This document shows positions 47,100 to 57,290 of a DNA stretch of 64,000 nucleotides, piece after piece; position 1 is the first letter of the stretch, and each line of letters starts with the position of its first letter. A program made the position numbers and the translations under genes. The notes under the pieces are model-generated. The model had not been told where the DNA came from. It did no database searches and saw only the letters and a list, made by a program, of their open reading frames with translations. This DNA comes from Neoceratodus forsteri (taxonomy: Eukaryota; Chordata; Ceratodontiformes; Ceratodontidae): contig CM057456.1 in assembly GCA_016271365.2 (NCBI GenBank), forward strand, positions 1,398,317,001 through 1,398,381,000. The letters are read 5' to 3'.

Positions 47100-49965
47100 G
47101 TTTAAGGTGTTTTTTGAGGGATGCTGCAGAAAGCAGGAGTTAAACAAGGGGGGTAGAAGGTTCCAGACAGCAGGGAGTCAGAAGGCAAAAGACAGTTTGT
47201 CCGATTGAGAGCGTGGTTGGGGAAGAGTGGTGGCGCGGGGGTCGTGAGACTGAAGAGAGTAACATGTGCTAGTGGTGGGTGCCAATAATGTAGAGAGATA
47301 GGAAGGAAGAGTGCCAAACCAGTACTTAGCGATGAAGGAGGTGCAATGGGTATGATAACGAGTGGCAAGAAAGGGGAGGGATAGGGCCGAGTACAGAGAA
47401 CAGTGGTGGGTATGGTCAGGGAGGTTTGCAGTGAAATGACAGAACGTATTGACCAAAGGATCCAGTCTGGATAGAGAAGACTGAGGAGCTGAGCTATAAA
47501 CTACATCTGTGTAGTCTAGGGATGGTAGGATGAGCTTGGAGAGGAGCTCCTTTCTGATGGGGAGCGAGAGGCTGTCCTTGTGCCTGTACAGAGCACCTAG
47601 TTTAGGTCAGAGCTTGCTATGGATTGAGTCAATATGGTGAGAGAAATCTAGTTTAGGGTCCAGCCAGACTCCCAGGTATTTGAAACATTCCACGGCCTCT
47701 ATCTTTGATCCATCCAAGTAGAGAAAGGAGGGTAGGGAGGGGAGTTTGAACAGCTTCTGGGCCATGCTGAAGACCATGGCAACCATTTTTTTAGTGTTGC
47801 TCTTAAGTGAGTTAGTTTCAAACTAGCGCAGCACTTTTTCAAAGTCAGCTTAAAGGGCAGTCTCGATGACTGGGAGTGAGGGACCAGATGTGAAAATTAC
47901 CATATCACCAGCATACATTTGGATGAGCAAGGTAGGGAAGGCAGAGGGGAGGTCATTTACAAATATGGAAAAGAGTGTGGGCCCAAGGATAGAATCCTGT
48001 GGGATTCCAGCATAGATGGGGACTTGGTGTCCCTCAACTGCACATATAGGAATCTGCCTGTTAAGTAAGCCTTAAACCAATTAATGGATGAGGGTGAGAG
48101 TCCTATAGAGGTGAGTTTGTCTAAGAGAAGTCTGTGGGAGACCGAGTCAAAGGCCTTGGCTAAATCTTTGAAGATGGCCAGTGTCAGCTAGCCATTATCC
48201 ATTGCAGAGTGAATGTGATTGGTAAGGTGGAGTAATGAGGAGGAGGCAGTAGAGTGGTGTTGCCTGAATCAGGATTGGTATGGGGTCAGGGTGGCATTGG
48301 CATCCAGGAAGAAGTTTAATCTTTTGGAGATTATAGATTCAAGAATTTTCAACAGGGAGGGGAGGAGGGTTATTGGCTATAGTTTCCTGGTTGGGAGGGG
48401 TCTCTGCCTTTGTGAGGCAGGACTACCTTAGCTAGTTTCCAGGCCTTAGGGATTGAACACTAAGAGAGCGACAGGTTAAAAATGTGAGTGAGTGGAGGGG
48501 CAATTGCTGGTACAGAGATCTGAGGAGATCAGGGTTAAGCTCATCAGGACTTTGCTTTGAAGAGTTTAAGAATTTGAGGATGTGGAGAACCTTGATGATG
48601 GTGAAAGGAGGGAAGGAGTGACTGGAGTCCAGGAAGGTAGTAGTGAGGGAGTGGGGGGAGGCGAAGGGGGGTAGCGAGTGGACCAGATGGAAGGGTACAG
48701 GTGGTGAAATAATGATTTATGAAGGAGGCAGTGGAGCATGAGTCAATAGGGCCAGACGTGGCTGTGGGGGCAGAGGGGGTATGGGAGTATGAGCTTAGAA
48801 GGGAGTGGAGTGTCTTCCAGAACTCTGTGGGGGAAGGGCAGTTGTCTTCCAGCTGGGATTTGAAAAAGTTTGCTTTTGCAGAGCATACCGCCTTTGTACA
48901 CATGTTTCTTATGGCTCTGTATTTCTGCTGATCTGCAGAATTAGAGGATGACTTGTAGGTGCACCAGGCATGGTCTCTGTCTTTGAAAAGGTTGATCAGG
49001 TGGGGTGAGACCCATGGGTGGTGTCTATGATGGAGCCGTAGCTGTTTGGGAGGAGCATGGTTGTTCCAAATGGTCAGAAAGATATTGTTAAATGCAGTGA
49101 GAGTGGAGTCCAAGTCAGGTGCAGAGAACACCTAGGACCAGTCAGTCAGGTAGAGTTCTGACAGGAGCGCAGGGTGGTTGAGAGTCTTTAGGGGATGGAA
49201 TCACAGGTATTTGGGGGGGAGGATAATGGGTGAGATTTCCTGAGGCAGTGTGTAATGCAGTGATCACTAAAAGCATCAAGGAGGATTCCTGCTGTGGAGA
49301 ATTTAAAGGGGTGTGATGCTAAGACCCAGTCAAGTAGAGAGTGGTTGTCCGAGTGTAGGTTTAGCCTAGTAGGTTCTGTAATAAGCTATGTAAGGTTGAT
49401 GGCCTGTATCTCCTGGGTAATGGGTCTTCTATGTGGGGCAAGCCAATTTAAATCAAAGTCACCTAAGATAAGGAACGCCCCCATTTGGACAGAGGAGGTA
49501 CGTTTGGCTAGGCTAGTGACAATGGATGAGGGTTTGGCTTTGGAGGAGAAGTAGCTTACCCCACTGAAGATGGGTGAGGTAGAAGGGAGTGTCAGTTTGA
49601 TGAGCAGGAGCTCATGGGATGAGGGGGAGGCCTCCTGGAGGATGACTAAGGCATGGAGGGACTCAAGGATTTAAAGCTACAATGCCACCTCCTTGTTTGC
49701 CCCTGTCCTGTCAAAATAGTGAGTAATCAGGGATCTCAATCATGGAGTCACTGACCTTGGCAGACAGCCAGGTCTTGGATGTGCAGAGGACATTGGGGGT
49801 AGTCAGTGACACCCAAGCCTTTATGTGATCCAATTTTGGTAGAAGTCTTCTGGCATTTATGTAGCATATGCCAAGGCCACTGGTTGATGGAGAGCAGGGG
49901 GTGGGATTTGAGGGACCGGGGTTATTTTCAATACTCCCAGCAAGGAGAAGGAGTAGTAGCCAGGG
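47100..49965 (-). pseudogene. LINE ORF2: 2A-like leader, endonuclease, RT (-)
   Basis: The minus strand shows LLLLLLAGSIENNPGP, then in the same frame ICYINARRLLPKLDHIKAW and TWLSAKVSDSM (endonuclease start), and GDFDLNW at about 49445 (an intact Asp block). The endonuclease end carries LDAFSDHCIT. The linker runs 48544-49131 (WNNHAPPKQLRLHHR, WVSPHLINLFKDRDHAW). RT pieces include QRILSLGPTLFSIFVNDLP-like text near 47970 and a catalytic box that reads YAGD at 47904-47915. The thumb FKYLGVWLDPKLDF and C-terminal PLPLATRYHTH-like text follow to about 47100. Stops are scattered, and the RT active site is damaged. Confidence 0.8.
49912..49962 (-). other. 2A-like (NPGP) motif in second LINE leader
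   Basis: NPGP codons at 49912-49923 on the minus strand, preceded by AGSIEN and a six-Leu run. Compared with the consensus D-V/I-E-x-N-P-G-P only the leading Asp is replaced (Ser). It is in frame with the endonuclease that follows. Confidence 0.75.
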
Positions 49966-50117
49966 AGCTAGGTATTTGGGGAACTATTTCTTGAAAAAAG
50001 GTGCAAGTGGGGTGGGCTTGTGGTTTTAGGGCTAGAGAAGGGGGCCTACAGTGAGAGTATAGGAAGAGTGGAGGAACAAGGAGGAGGAGGGTGACAGGAG
50101 CTGGGTGTAAAAAGGAA

Positions 50118-50505
50118 TAGGGGGACACGATAGAAACTTTCAAATACCTCAAGGGAATCAACAAAGTCCAAGAGGGTAGCATCTTTCAGAAAAGGAGATG
50201 TGCAAAAACAAGGGGGCACAATTTGAAGATAGAGGGGGGACAGCTCAGAGGTAATGTGAGGAAGTATTTCTTCACAGAGAGGGTTGTGGATACATGGAAC
50301 AGCCTTCTTGAGGAGGTTGTAAAGTCAAAAACAGTGGGGGAATTCAAGCATGCATGGGACAGACATAAGGCAATTCTAGTGGGGGGTAGGAGGAAATAAG
50401 CTGTTGGTTAACTAGGATCTGCAGCTTGTCCGTTAGGTAGAGAAATGGGCAGACTAGGTGGGCCAAGCTGTCCTTATCTGCCGTCAAATTCTATGTTTCT
50501 ATGTG
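50118..50505 (+). mobile_element. CR1 3' end fragment (+)
   Basis: Starts at GGGGGACACGATAGAAAC (end of ORF2), passes GGAAGTATTTCTTCACAGAG and GGCAGACTAGGTGGGCC, and ends with a TTCTATGTTTCTATGT tail at about 50505, the standard CR1 3' terminus. Confidence 0.85.
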
Positions 50506-51370
50506 ACAATGGAGACACCTCTGAAAAGTATAAACATGCCAAATTTATGAGTACTATTTTTTATTTTACGTGACTATAATAAAATTATACTCTTATAAAG
50601 TTTACTGAAAATGCCAACTAAAGTAACACACCAATTTTATTAACTGTATTTATGCGTGCAATTCTTATAAAAAATGACAATTTATTGTAGTGAGCACAGT
50701 TCTAATACATGGTAGATGGGGGATTGGAGTGAAGAGTTCTTTCGGGTCCCTGGAGTGCATTACAGTGGTGTACCGTGGGGAAATAGACTCCAAAGTGTGC
50801 CAGATAAAATAATTGAAAACCAGAACCCTCTGGTGCCTCTTTGTCACCCCCCCCAAAAAAAAAACTTTGACCTGTCTGTGTTTGTTGCACAGTTTGGAGA
50901 TAAACATGTTCCACATGCCAGATAATTTCTGCAACTGAACCCAGCTTGTCTACTTTAGCTGTTAACAAAATTTTGCTTGGAATTCACCTGATTATTTCAT
51001 TCCTTTGGTTCAAGGAGGATAACCCTATCACTAGATGAAGCAATCTGTTTGGCTGTTTCGATGCCAGACCTGCTATAGCCCCTTTTTCTTAAACGGAACT
51101 GCCATTTCTTGGCTTCAGACCTCAAAATCAGTTTGATCACTACAATTTTGTCTTATTCTGTGGAATTGGGATTGGGATACTGAAATGCCAATTCCTCAGA
51201 ATAAGACAAAATTGCAAACATTATTAACACTAATTAAACCTTTTGAAGAGATCAAGCTGTGTATTTAAAATAGAATAAGTGACACAGCCCAGCAGAATGA
51301 TCTCGAGACATGTGCAAACTACAAGATAAGTAAAGGGCTGGCCTTAAATTTAAAAAAAAAGTATTTGGGT
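50506..51370. other. No recognised feature
   Basis: AT-rich. A C8A10-type homopolymer run lies at 50848-50864. No ORF above about 90 codons and none with a domain. Confidence 0.4.
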
Positions 51371-51710
51371 TTGAAAAATATCTGTTGCAAATTAACCTTT
51401 TAAAAAGAAGACAGTTATTTACAAAATATTGTTTTGAATATTACAAAAGCAAACATATGAAGGAAATAATTAAGAGAGATAGGGACAGCTCCAGTGGCAG
51501 GTGCCGATGTGACTTAGGTCAAGATGACATTAAACATATATTACTTTTTTGTCCCTTATATGAAGAAATAAGGGAAAAGATCCTAAGTGAAATAATAGGA
51601 TATTTGTATTTGACTCCAGATGAATTAGTTAGCTATCTGTTAAATTTGCACTCTATCCAAACTCTGGAAAAGGGAGTTACATTTCTGAAATGTGGATAAA
51701 CTAAAGTTAC
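51370..51710 (+). pseudogene. C-terminal scrap of a LINE ORF2 with Cys/His motif
   Basis: A 104-codon frame (51385-51699) reads KRRQLFTKYCFEYY, then CRCDLGQDDIKHILLFCPLY. The C-x-C...H...C pattern is the C-terminal zinc-like motif found in several LINE clades (L1, RTE, Vingi-like). No RT is visible upstream. The clade cannot be stated. Confidence 0.55.
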
Positions 51711-51959
51711 ATCTAAGAATATGAAATACAGTGAGTAATACACAGATAAAAATGATCACTAATAAAAATATAAAATACTTTTGACAGCAGCAAAGCAGCA
51801 CAGTGTAGAACAGATCTATATTTCTAGGTTTTTATATTATTCATATTTATGTTATTCTATGACATTTTATTTATATTATTGTATCAGTGCTGGTATTTTA
51901 TTTTTGCAATGACATAACTTGTCAACAATAAACTTTTTACCTGCCCAGAAATTATTAAG

Positions 51960-52633
51960 AACAATTTGTCCATAGTACAAACAGATCCCATCCTTAGGAA
52001 TTACACTTCAGAATATCTGAGAATGCTAAATAAGAAGGCACCTAATCTGAATGATCTGTTAGTTCATAGCTTACAACCTTTGAAACAACAATGCAAAAAA
52101 ACACGGTTGCCACAGCTTCCACATAGTACTGCACATTCACATGTGGCAGATGGAAATTCTACACGGCAATTCTGCGAACTGACAGTTTAGCCTCTATGAA
52201 TGCTAACAGAATTTATGACATTAGGGGATTTATCAATTGTGATACACAGAATGTCGTATATCTGGCCACATGTGGATGTGGTGCATTTCATGTTTGCAAA
52301 ACATTTTGCTGTTTTAAGGTGAGGTTAGGGGAACATCAAAAGGATATTCAGAAAGGTAATCTCACCAATGCACTTGCAGAAAATGTTTGTCTCCAAGTTG
52401 ATGGAAAGGAGCATTGTTTTAAATTCTGTGGCATCGAAAGGGTGGCATTAGGAAGGAGGGGTGAAGATCTGGAGTACCTTCTGTTAAGACATGAGAGTAT
52501 GTGGATTGTTCAATTGGGAGGAGTATGTCCTCCTGGCTTAAATATCAGATTTGAATATGTGTCATCAGTATATAAGAAGCATATGATATGGCTCTTTGGT
52601 TTGTACCATGTCCCATTTAACTATTTCTTTTAG
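51960..52633 (+). pseudogene. Penelope-like protein, linker and GIY-YIG endonuclease remnant
   Basis: Linker: LNKKAPNLNDLLVHS, matching the APNLRDxLV phrase of Penelope proteins. After a stop near 52188 the ORF 52196-52633 gives YDIRGFINCDTQNVVYLATC, then CGAFHVCKT where intact copies read YVGKT-like text, VRLGEHQKDIQKGN, GIERVALGRRGEDLE, and LLRHESMWIVQLGGVCPPGLN. The order and wording match the GIY-YIG endonuclease that nicks target DNA in Penelope elements, but the YIG core residues are substituted, so it is not active. Confidence 0.75.
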
Positions 52634-53126
52634 ATATTTCTGTATTTGTGCTGAATTCCTTATGTGTGGTGGGGTCCGGGAATTGTTATCTTTGTATTAA
52701 CATGACACCTTCGATCTGTTTGTTGCTGATTAGCTAGTATATGTATTCGCATAGTAATTAATATACGCCATTCCACTTCAGTCATGTAGTTGTAGCATTG
52801 GGCATATATGAAACTCATATGCTTGTGCCTTTTTGGGCACAACAATTGGTTCATGACCTTCAACTTTGTTGTGGAATAGCACATTTTTCAATCAAGCTTT
52901 CATTTATTTTCTAGCTAATCTTGTCACACCAAAAGCACATTTTTTATTGTCTAGATATCAAGATATGCTAATAATCTTGAATGCTTATAAAATCTGATTT
53001 AGATATGTTCTTTTACTGTGATATCCTGTTTTTCTCACTTTAGAGATTGTTTTCTGTTTATACTATAGCACTACATGTTTAGTAACTGTTTCTCAAGCAC
53101 TGTCACTTGAAACTGAGTCACTATTT

Positions 53127-53699
53127 GTTGGTACTTTTTTTTACCGCCCCCCCCCCGCAATCGGCCCACATTTGGCTGCAGTCCTGGTGCACCTGACTCC
53201 CATTAAGGCCCTCACCCCCAGACACACCCCCACAACTTGCCCCCCATGATGGGGTGGTGGTGAGCTCTGCTTACTCACCGCCAAGTCCAGATCCAGCTCT
53301 CTGGTGGCGACACCTCTAAAACCGAGCATGTCCTGGGATTGCCACCAAGCCGCATGACCACATTTTCTCTTTTTCCTGTTCCCCTCAGGGGTGGGGTGTG
53401 TAATGATGTCTGCAGAGGCAACATGCACGCTCCCATGCATGCTCCTCCAGGCATTTGCCCCATCCCCCACCCACTTTGTCAGCATCAACGTGCTGCCCCC
53501 AGCCTCTGCTAGGGGCCAGGCGTTAGCCGACTACTGGTGCCCCCCTTCCCTGGAGAAGGAGAGCAGACCCTGGGATGCTTGATCATTCTCCTCTCCTGCC
53601 AAACCTTGGCAGCCTGTGCTCATTCCCGAACATGGGTTGCTGGCATGGCGCAAGGTGTGGCATCCAGCGCCTCAACCCTCAGTGCCACCAGGCCAGTGT
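53127..53699 (-). mobile_element. 573-bp GC-rich retro-insertion flanked by 16-bp repeats
   Basis: AACTGAGTCACTATTT at 53111-53126 and AACTGAGTCATTATTT at 53700-53715 flank it. A T9 run at about 53134-53142 just inside the left flank is the reversed poly(A). It is therefore a target-primed retro-insertion in minus orientation. The body is GC-rich and unlike its surroundings; no box A/B or protein family was recognised. It could be a SINE or a processed RNA. Confidence 0.65.
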
Positions 53700-53870
53700 A
53701 ACTGAGTCATTATTTAAACAGAAGACGTTTTGAAATTCATATCCTCCTGATGATGCTGTAATGGCAAAACCAGTCAAGAGGTTAGGTGAGGATGCCTTCT
53801 TGAATCTCTTTTATGGGCATTTTTTACACATTGCACTTTGCATGTATTTTGCCCAATAAATGAAGTACAT

Positions 53871-54600
53871 GTGCATCTTCAATTTATGCATCTCCTGTTG
53901 TTTCTTGTTGTTTGGTATTAGTGAATCCCTAACTTGTTTTGCAATTGTTAAAAGGGTTTTAATATCCTGACCACTGTCTAAAATACAAAACATTGTATTA
54001 ATATTATACAGAGTATGGTGGACATTGTTCCAACCTAATTTCCATCTCATCTGAAATGCTGTTTTACCACAGTTCAAAGGTCATGGAACACAATTGTACC
54101 CTTCTATGGTACAAACGTATTTCAGCAAATTTGGAAAGCACGTGAGCCACAGTTTAACTGCGGCAATAGAAACTGCAGGATCAACTAGATGGAAACTTGT
54201 GGTGGCGGCATGATCACTCAGACAAATCCTGCAGATGCAGAATCAACCAGATAGTAAAAAAGAAAATGTTAGATCAACCCTATATCTTCATTATACAAAA
54301 ATCAAATGTAAAATCAACTGAATATTTAAATCTACTCACAAAATTGAAAGTCATTCCTCGTCCATTGTCTTGCTAAAGCGAAAAGTTCAGATGACTTTTT
54401 TTTTATAAATCCCTCCAAAACATGATTTACAACCAATGAAATAGCATGCTGTACATGTACAGATGTCTGGTCCCTAACAGCCATACCACTGAGCCTAGCA
54501 ACCAGCACTGGGCCCTGGAATAAAACACATCAGAGAACAATATCTTTTTTCTATAAAAAAGTGATAAAATAGTATGAATTTTTTTGAGGGGGGGGCACCA
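53871..54600. other. No recognised feature
   Basis: AT-rich, with only short ORFs lacking domains. Confidence 0.4.
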
Positions 54601-54603
54601 TGC

Positions 54604-54778
54604 ACTATAAAAAATTATGGATGGGCAACTCTGTGCACAACTAGTGTGTTCTGCCACCTCAGGGTTCTGATTCCCATGGACTTCTTGAGCTTTGCTCTCA
54701 AGCTCAGAGGCAATCAGAACCCCTCTGTAGCAGAACACACTGGTGGTGCATAGTTGCCCATCCAGTATTCTCTATATA
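54604..54778. mobile_element. Small palindromic MITE-like repeat
   Basis: GGATGGGCAACT appears at 54619 and inverted at 54753-54764. The arms, about 75-80 bases, also share GTGTGTTCTGC and GGTTCTGATT. Outer bases are AT-rich (TATA on both sides), which could reflect a TA duplication. Confidence 0.55.
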
Positions 54779-56555
54779 CTGTAGTTGCCGGTTTTTGGCT
54801 GTGTCACAACTAAAAAACATGTATCAATAATACACTGAAAAAAACAAGACAAATAGTATTAATACATATAGAACAGTACTGGCATATAAGACATATCAAC
54901 AGAACATACAGAATAATACATAGTGGGGAGTGCATAACAAGAATTTAATGCACACTCGAGGTGTGGGGCGCTATGTAAACCCTGCTTCATTTAAATTAAT
55001 AAGAAACAAAAAATGCGTGTCCAGTACATAGTGCTGCTGTGTACAGTAGAAAAGTAGCATTGATGCTGCTGTTTAAAATACCCTCACAGCAAAAGTTTGT
55101 GATCACTAAACCCCCATCTGTCTCCCTCCCTCTCTATCTCCTCTCTCTCTCTGTGAAATAGCCCGGTGTGTTTCTTGGGAAGCTGCAGCGTTACTGAGAG
55201 TGCAGTCCCGTACAAGCTGAACTGCCATATTTTTTTGCTTTGACTTTTTTTGTATCAGTCAGGCTTCGGGTAATTAATTGTCAGAAGTTGCGGAAGTATC
55301 GCTATGGCTGTGGGAATGTGAGAGGTCCGAGGCCGTGATCCAGAGTTGGGCAGGGACAAGTTGAATGGAGATGAAGGTGGAGCAGTGACTATTCCTAGGT
55401 CCCTAAATGCTGCATTGCATGACTAACAAAAAAGAACTGGTACTATGATTTTGTTTCTTCATTCTCGGAATGTGTTGACATTTACTGAACCAGTGCACCA
55501 ACTTCAGCCTTGTTGGGCACTAATACTACTGTTGCCCATGGCACAGGTGGTGACAAGACAGTTCATCCAGCAGCAGTCTGCGCATGCGTGGAGCATGGGA
55601 AACCCAGTGCATGTTCGCCGTTATAACCCGCAGATTATAATTGTGAAATGTAATCAGATTTCCCTGTGGGAGAAAATGCTCCCCATTTCTTATTATTACT
55701 TAATGTCTGGCCTCCAAGCTTTTATTAAAAAAAATGTTTCTAGCCCCAACTGTTCAAAAGTTAAACCTTTCAAAAGATAATTCTGGAACCCCAAGTGCTA
55801 GAAACTTATGTTTCTAAGTGAAAGACTGCAGTCAGCTAAGTTGATATAATAATAAGATATTGCTACAGCGACCATATATTGACCTAAACATAAAATGGAT
55901 TTTAAAGTCCTATTATATTTAACATACTATTATATTGACATGTACAGTGTAGACATGTAACGACATAGAACAGTATTGTTAGGATCTATGCATACTGTTC
56001 AGACTCTAAGCTTTCATAAAAAAATATTTTTTCCAAGTAACAGTTCATATGCTACCTCTTTCAAAATATATTTTCAAGCATTGTAAAATAGAAAAGATTA
56101 TCTTTGGAAAATGCTAGTGGTTGTTCAGACTAAGAATAAATACATTCCTTTGTAGTTTTAATGTAAAATTGCTCCTCAGAGCAGTCTGTGCAGTGTGTCA
56201 TTTTTCTGGCCAGTTTTCTGTTTTGAACCCAGCAAAGTGTTTTTTGGTTTTCAGATAATAGTGTAGGGAAAATGTTGGGGGACCCAAGGGGATCTCAGAT
56301 TCATGAGAGAATTCAAAAGTCTTTTATTTTTAAACATACTTTTTTTCAAATCTACTTTATTGGTGAATTCAAAAGTCTAAATAAAAACTGGAAAGTTATG
56401 TTCCTGTGTGAGACTGGCACACCAGACAGCATAAAGCAGGATAAAGGTGGAAAATTTAGCATACGAAATAACCTTCAGAAAAAGGCCTCATGGTCTATCG
56501 AGTCTGCTTAATTGCAATGCTCCTGATCCAGAGACCTCAGCCCACTGCAAAGTCT
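54779..56555. other. No recognised gene; short CT microsatellite
   Basis: A (CT)n-rich patch occurs at about 55126-55160. ORFs at 55445-55780 and 56272-56511 show no domain, and their composition resembles flanking AT-rich DNA. Confidence 0.4.
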
Positions 56556-56559
56556 TTCT

Positions 56560-56925
56560 CTCTGCCCCATACTCAGAGACCCTAGTGTTCTGTGGCAACA
56601 TTTTTGGATTTCTGGGGCAGTGCTCCTAGGGATCTGTGGCAGCATTTTCTGATTTCTGCAGCTTGCTTTATTCATTTTTGTTGCAGAACGCAGTCCTGCC
56701 TTTGGCTAAAATATGATGCGATGTCATTGATGTCATCAAATGCCAAGCACAGGGGAGGGGCTTCAGGATAAACAAGATGGGTATGGGAGCCTTGCAGTAT
56801 GGAAAAACTATATAATTGAATGAAAATTCACCAAAAAATATATATTTTGTGGCACTAAAATTCTGCGGCATAATGCAAATTCTGCTGGAAATTCCACAAT
56901 CGAAGAAACACAGAACTCCAGGGGC
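56560..56925. repeat. AATTCTGC-family repeat scrap
   Basis: Words AAATTCTGCGGC, AAATTCTGCTGG and AAATTCCACA at 56855-56900 match the vocabulary of the hAT-like MITE at 39852-40210. The boundary is unclear. Confidence 0.4.
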
Positions 56926-56969
56926 CTTGATCATACTGTACTGTATATGGGGGAGCAATGCTGGAGCCT

Positions 56970-57009
<40 letters not shown>

Positions 57010-57084
57010 CTATACTGTACTACATATGGAGGTACAATGCTGGAGCCAGCTTCTCAGTCTGCACCATACTGTACTGTACCGCAG

Positions 57085-57290
57085 TGGTTACCTGTTTGGT
57101 GCCAGATAGCTCTCCCCCACAACCACCATCTGAGTTCTGTCCGTCAGCCAGTTTTACACCTATTGGGCCGTCTTTTCCCCAACCCTGAGATCCACCAACT
57201 TCCTGATCAACCCTTTGTGGGGCACAGAGTCAAACGCCTTGCTGAAATCAAGATCGAGGATGTCTACCGCTCTCTGCGGTCTCTCTGCAA
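57085..57290 (-). pseudogene. CR1 RT fragment inside the minisatellite
   Basis: The minus strand reads AVDILDLDFSKAFDSVPH, KGLIRKLVDLRVGEK and NWLTDRTQMVVV, from the RT of a CR1. It is bounded on both sides by minisatellite units, so either the CR1 inserted in the array or it was amplified with it; only one copy is seen. Confidence 0.8.

Larger units (their letters stand above)
46683..50117 (-). mobile_element. L2/Crack-type LINE (-) with 2A-like peptide
   Basis: Minus-strand LINE with an (AAAT)n-like tail seen as TTTATTTATTTATTT at 46691-46706 on the plus strand. A leader with NPGP, endonuclease, linker, RT and C-terminus are all recognisable over about 3.4 kb. The 5' end abuts a CR1 3' fragment at about 50117. 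Confidence 0.8.
51955..53870 (+). mobile_element. Penelope-like element, 3' part, with a later insertion
   Basis: Contains the RT-endonuclease linker, a degenerate GIY-YIG domain and what appears to be the 3' UTR, which resumes at 53700-53870 after an insertion at 53127-53699 and includes CCTCCTGATGATGC, a phrase of the type common near Penelope 3' ends. The RT domain is missing. Confidence 0.6.

Noticed and set aside
55445..55780. Host exon candidate
   Set aside because: ATG-started 111-codon frame but no domain, and flanking splice signals are not convincing.
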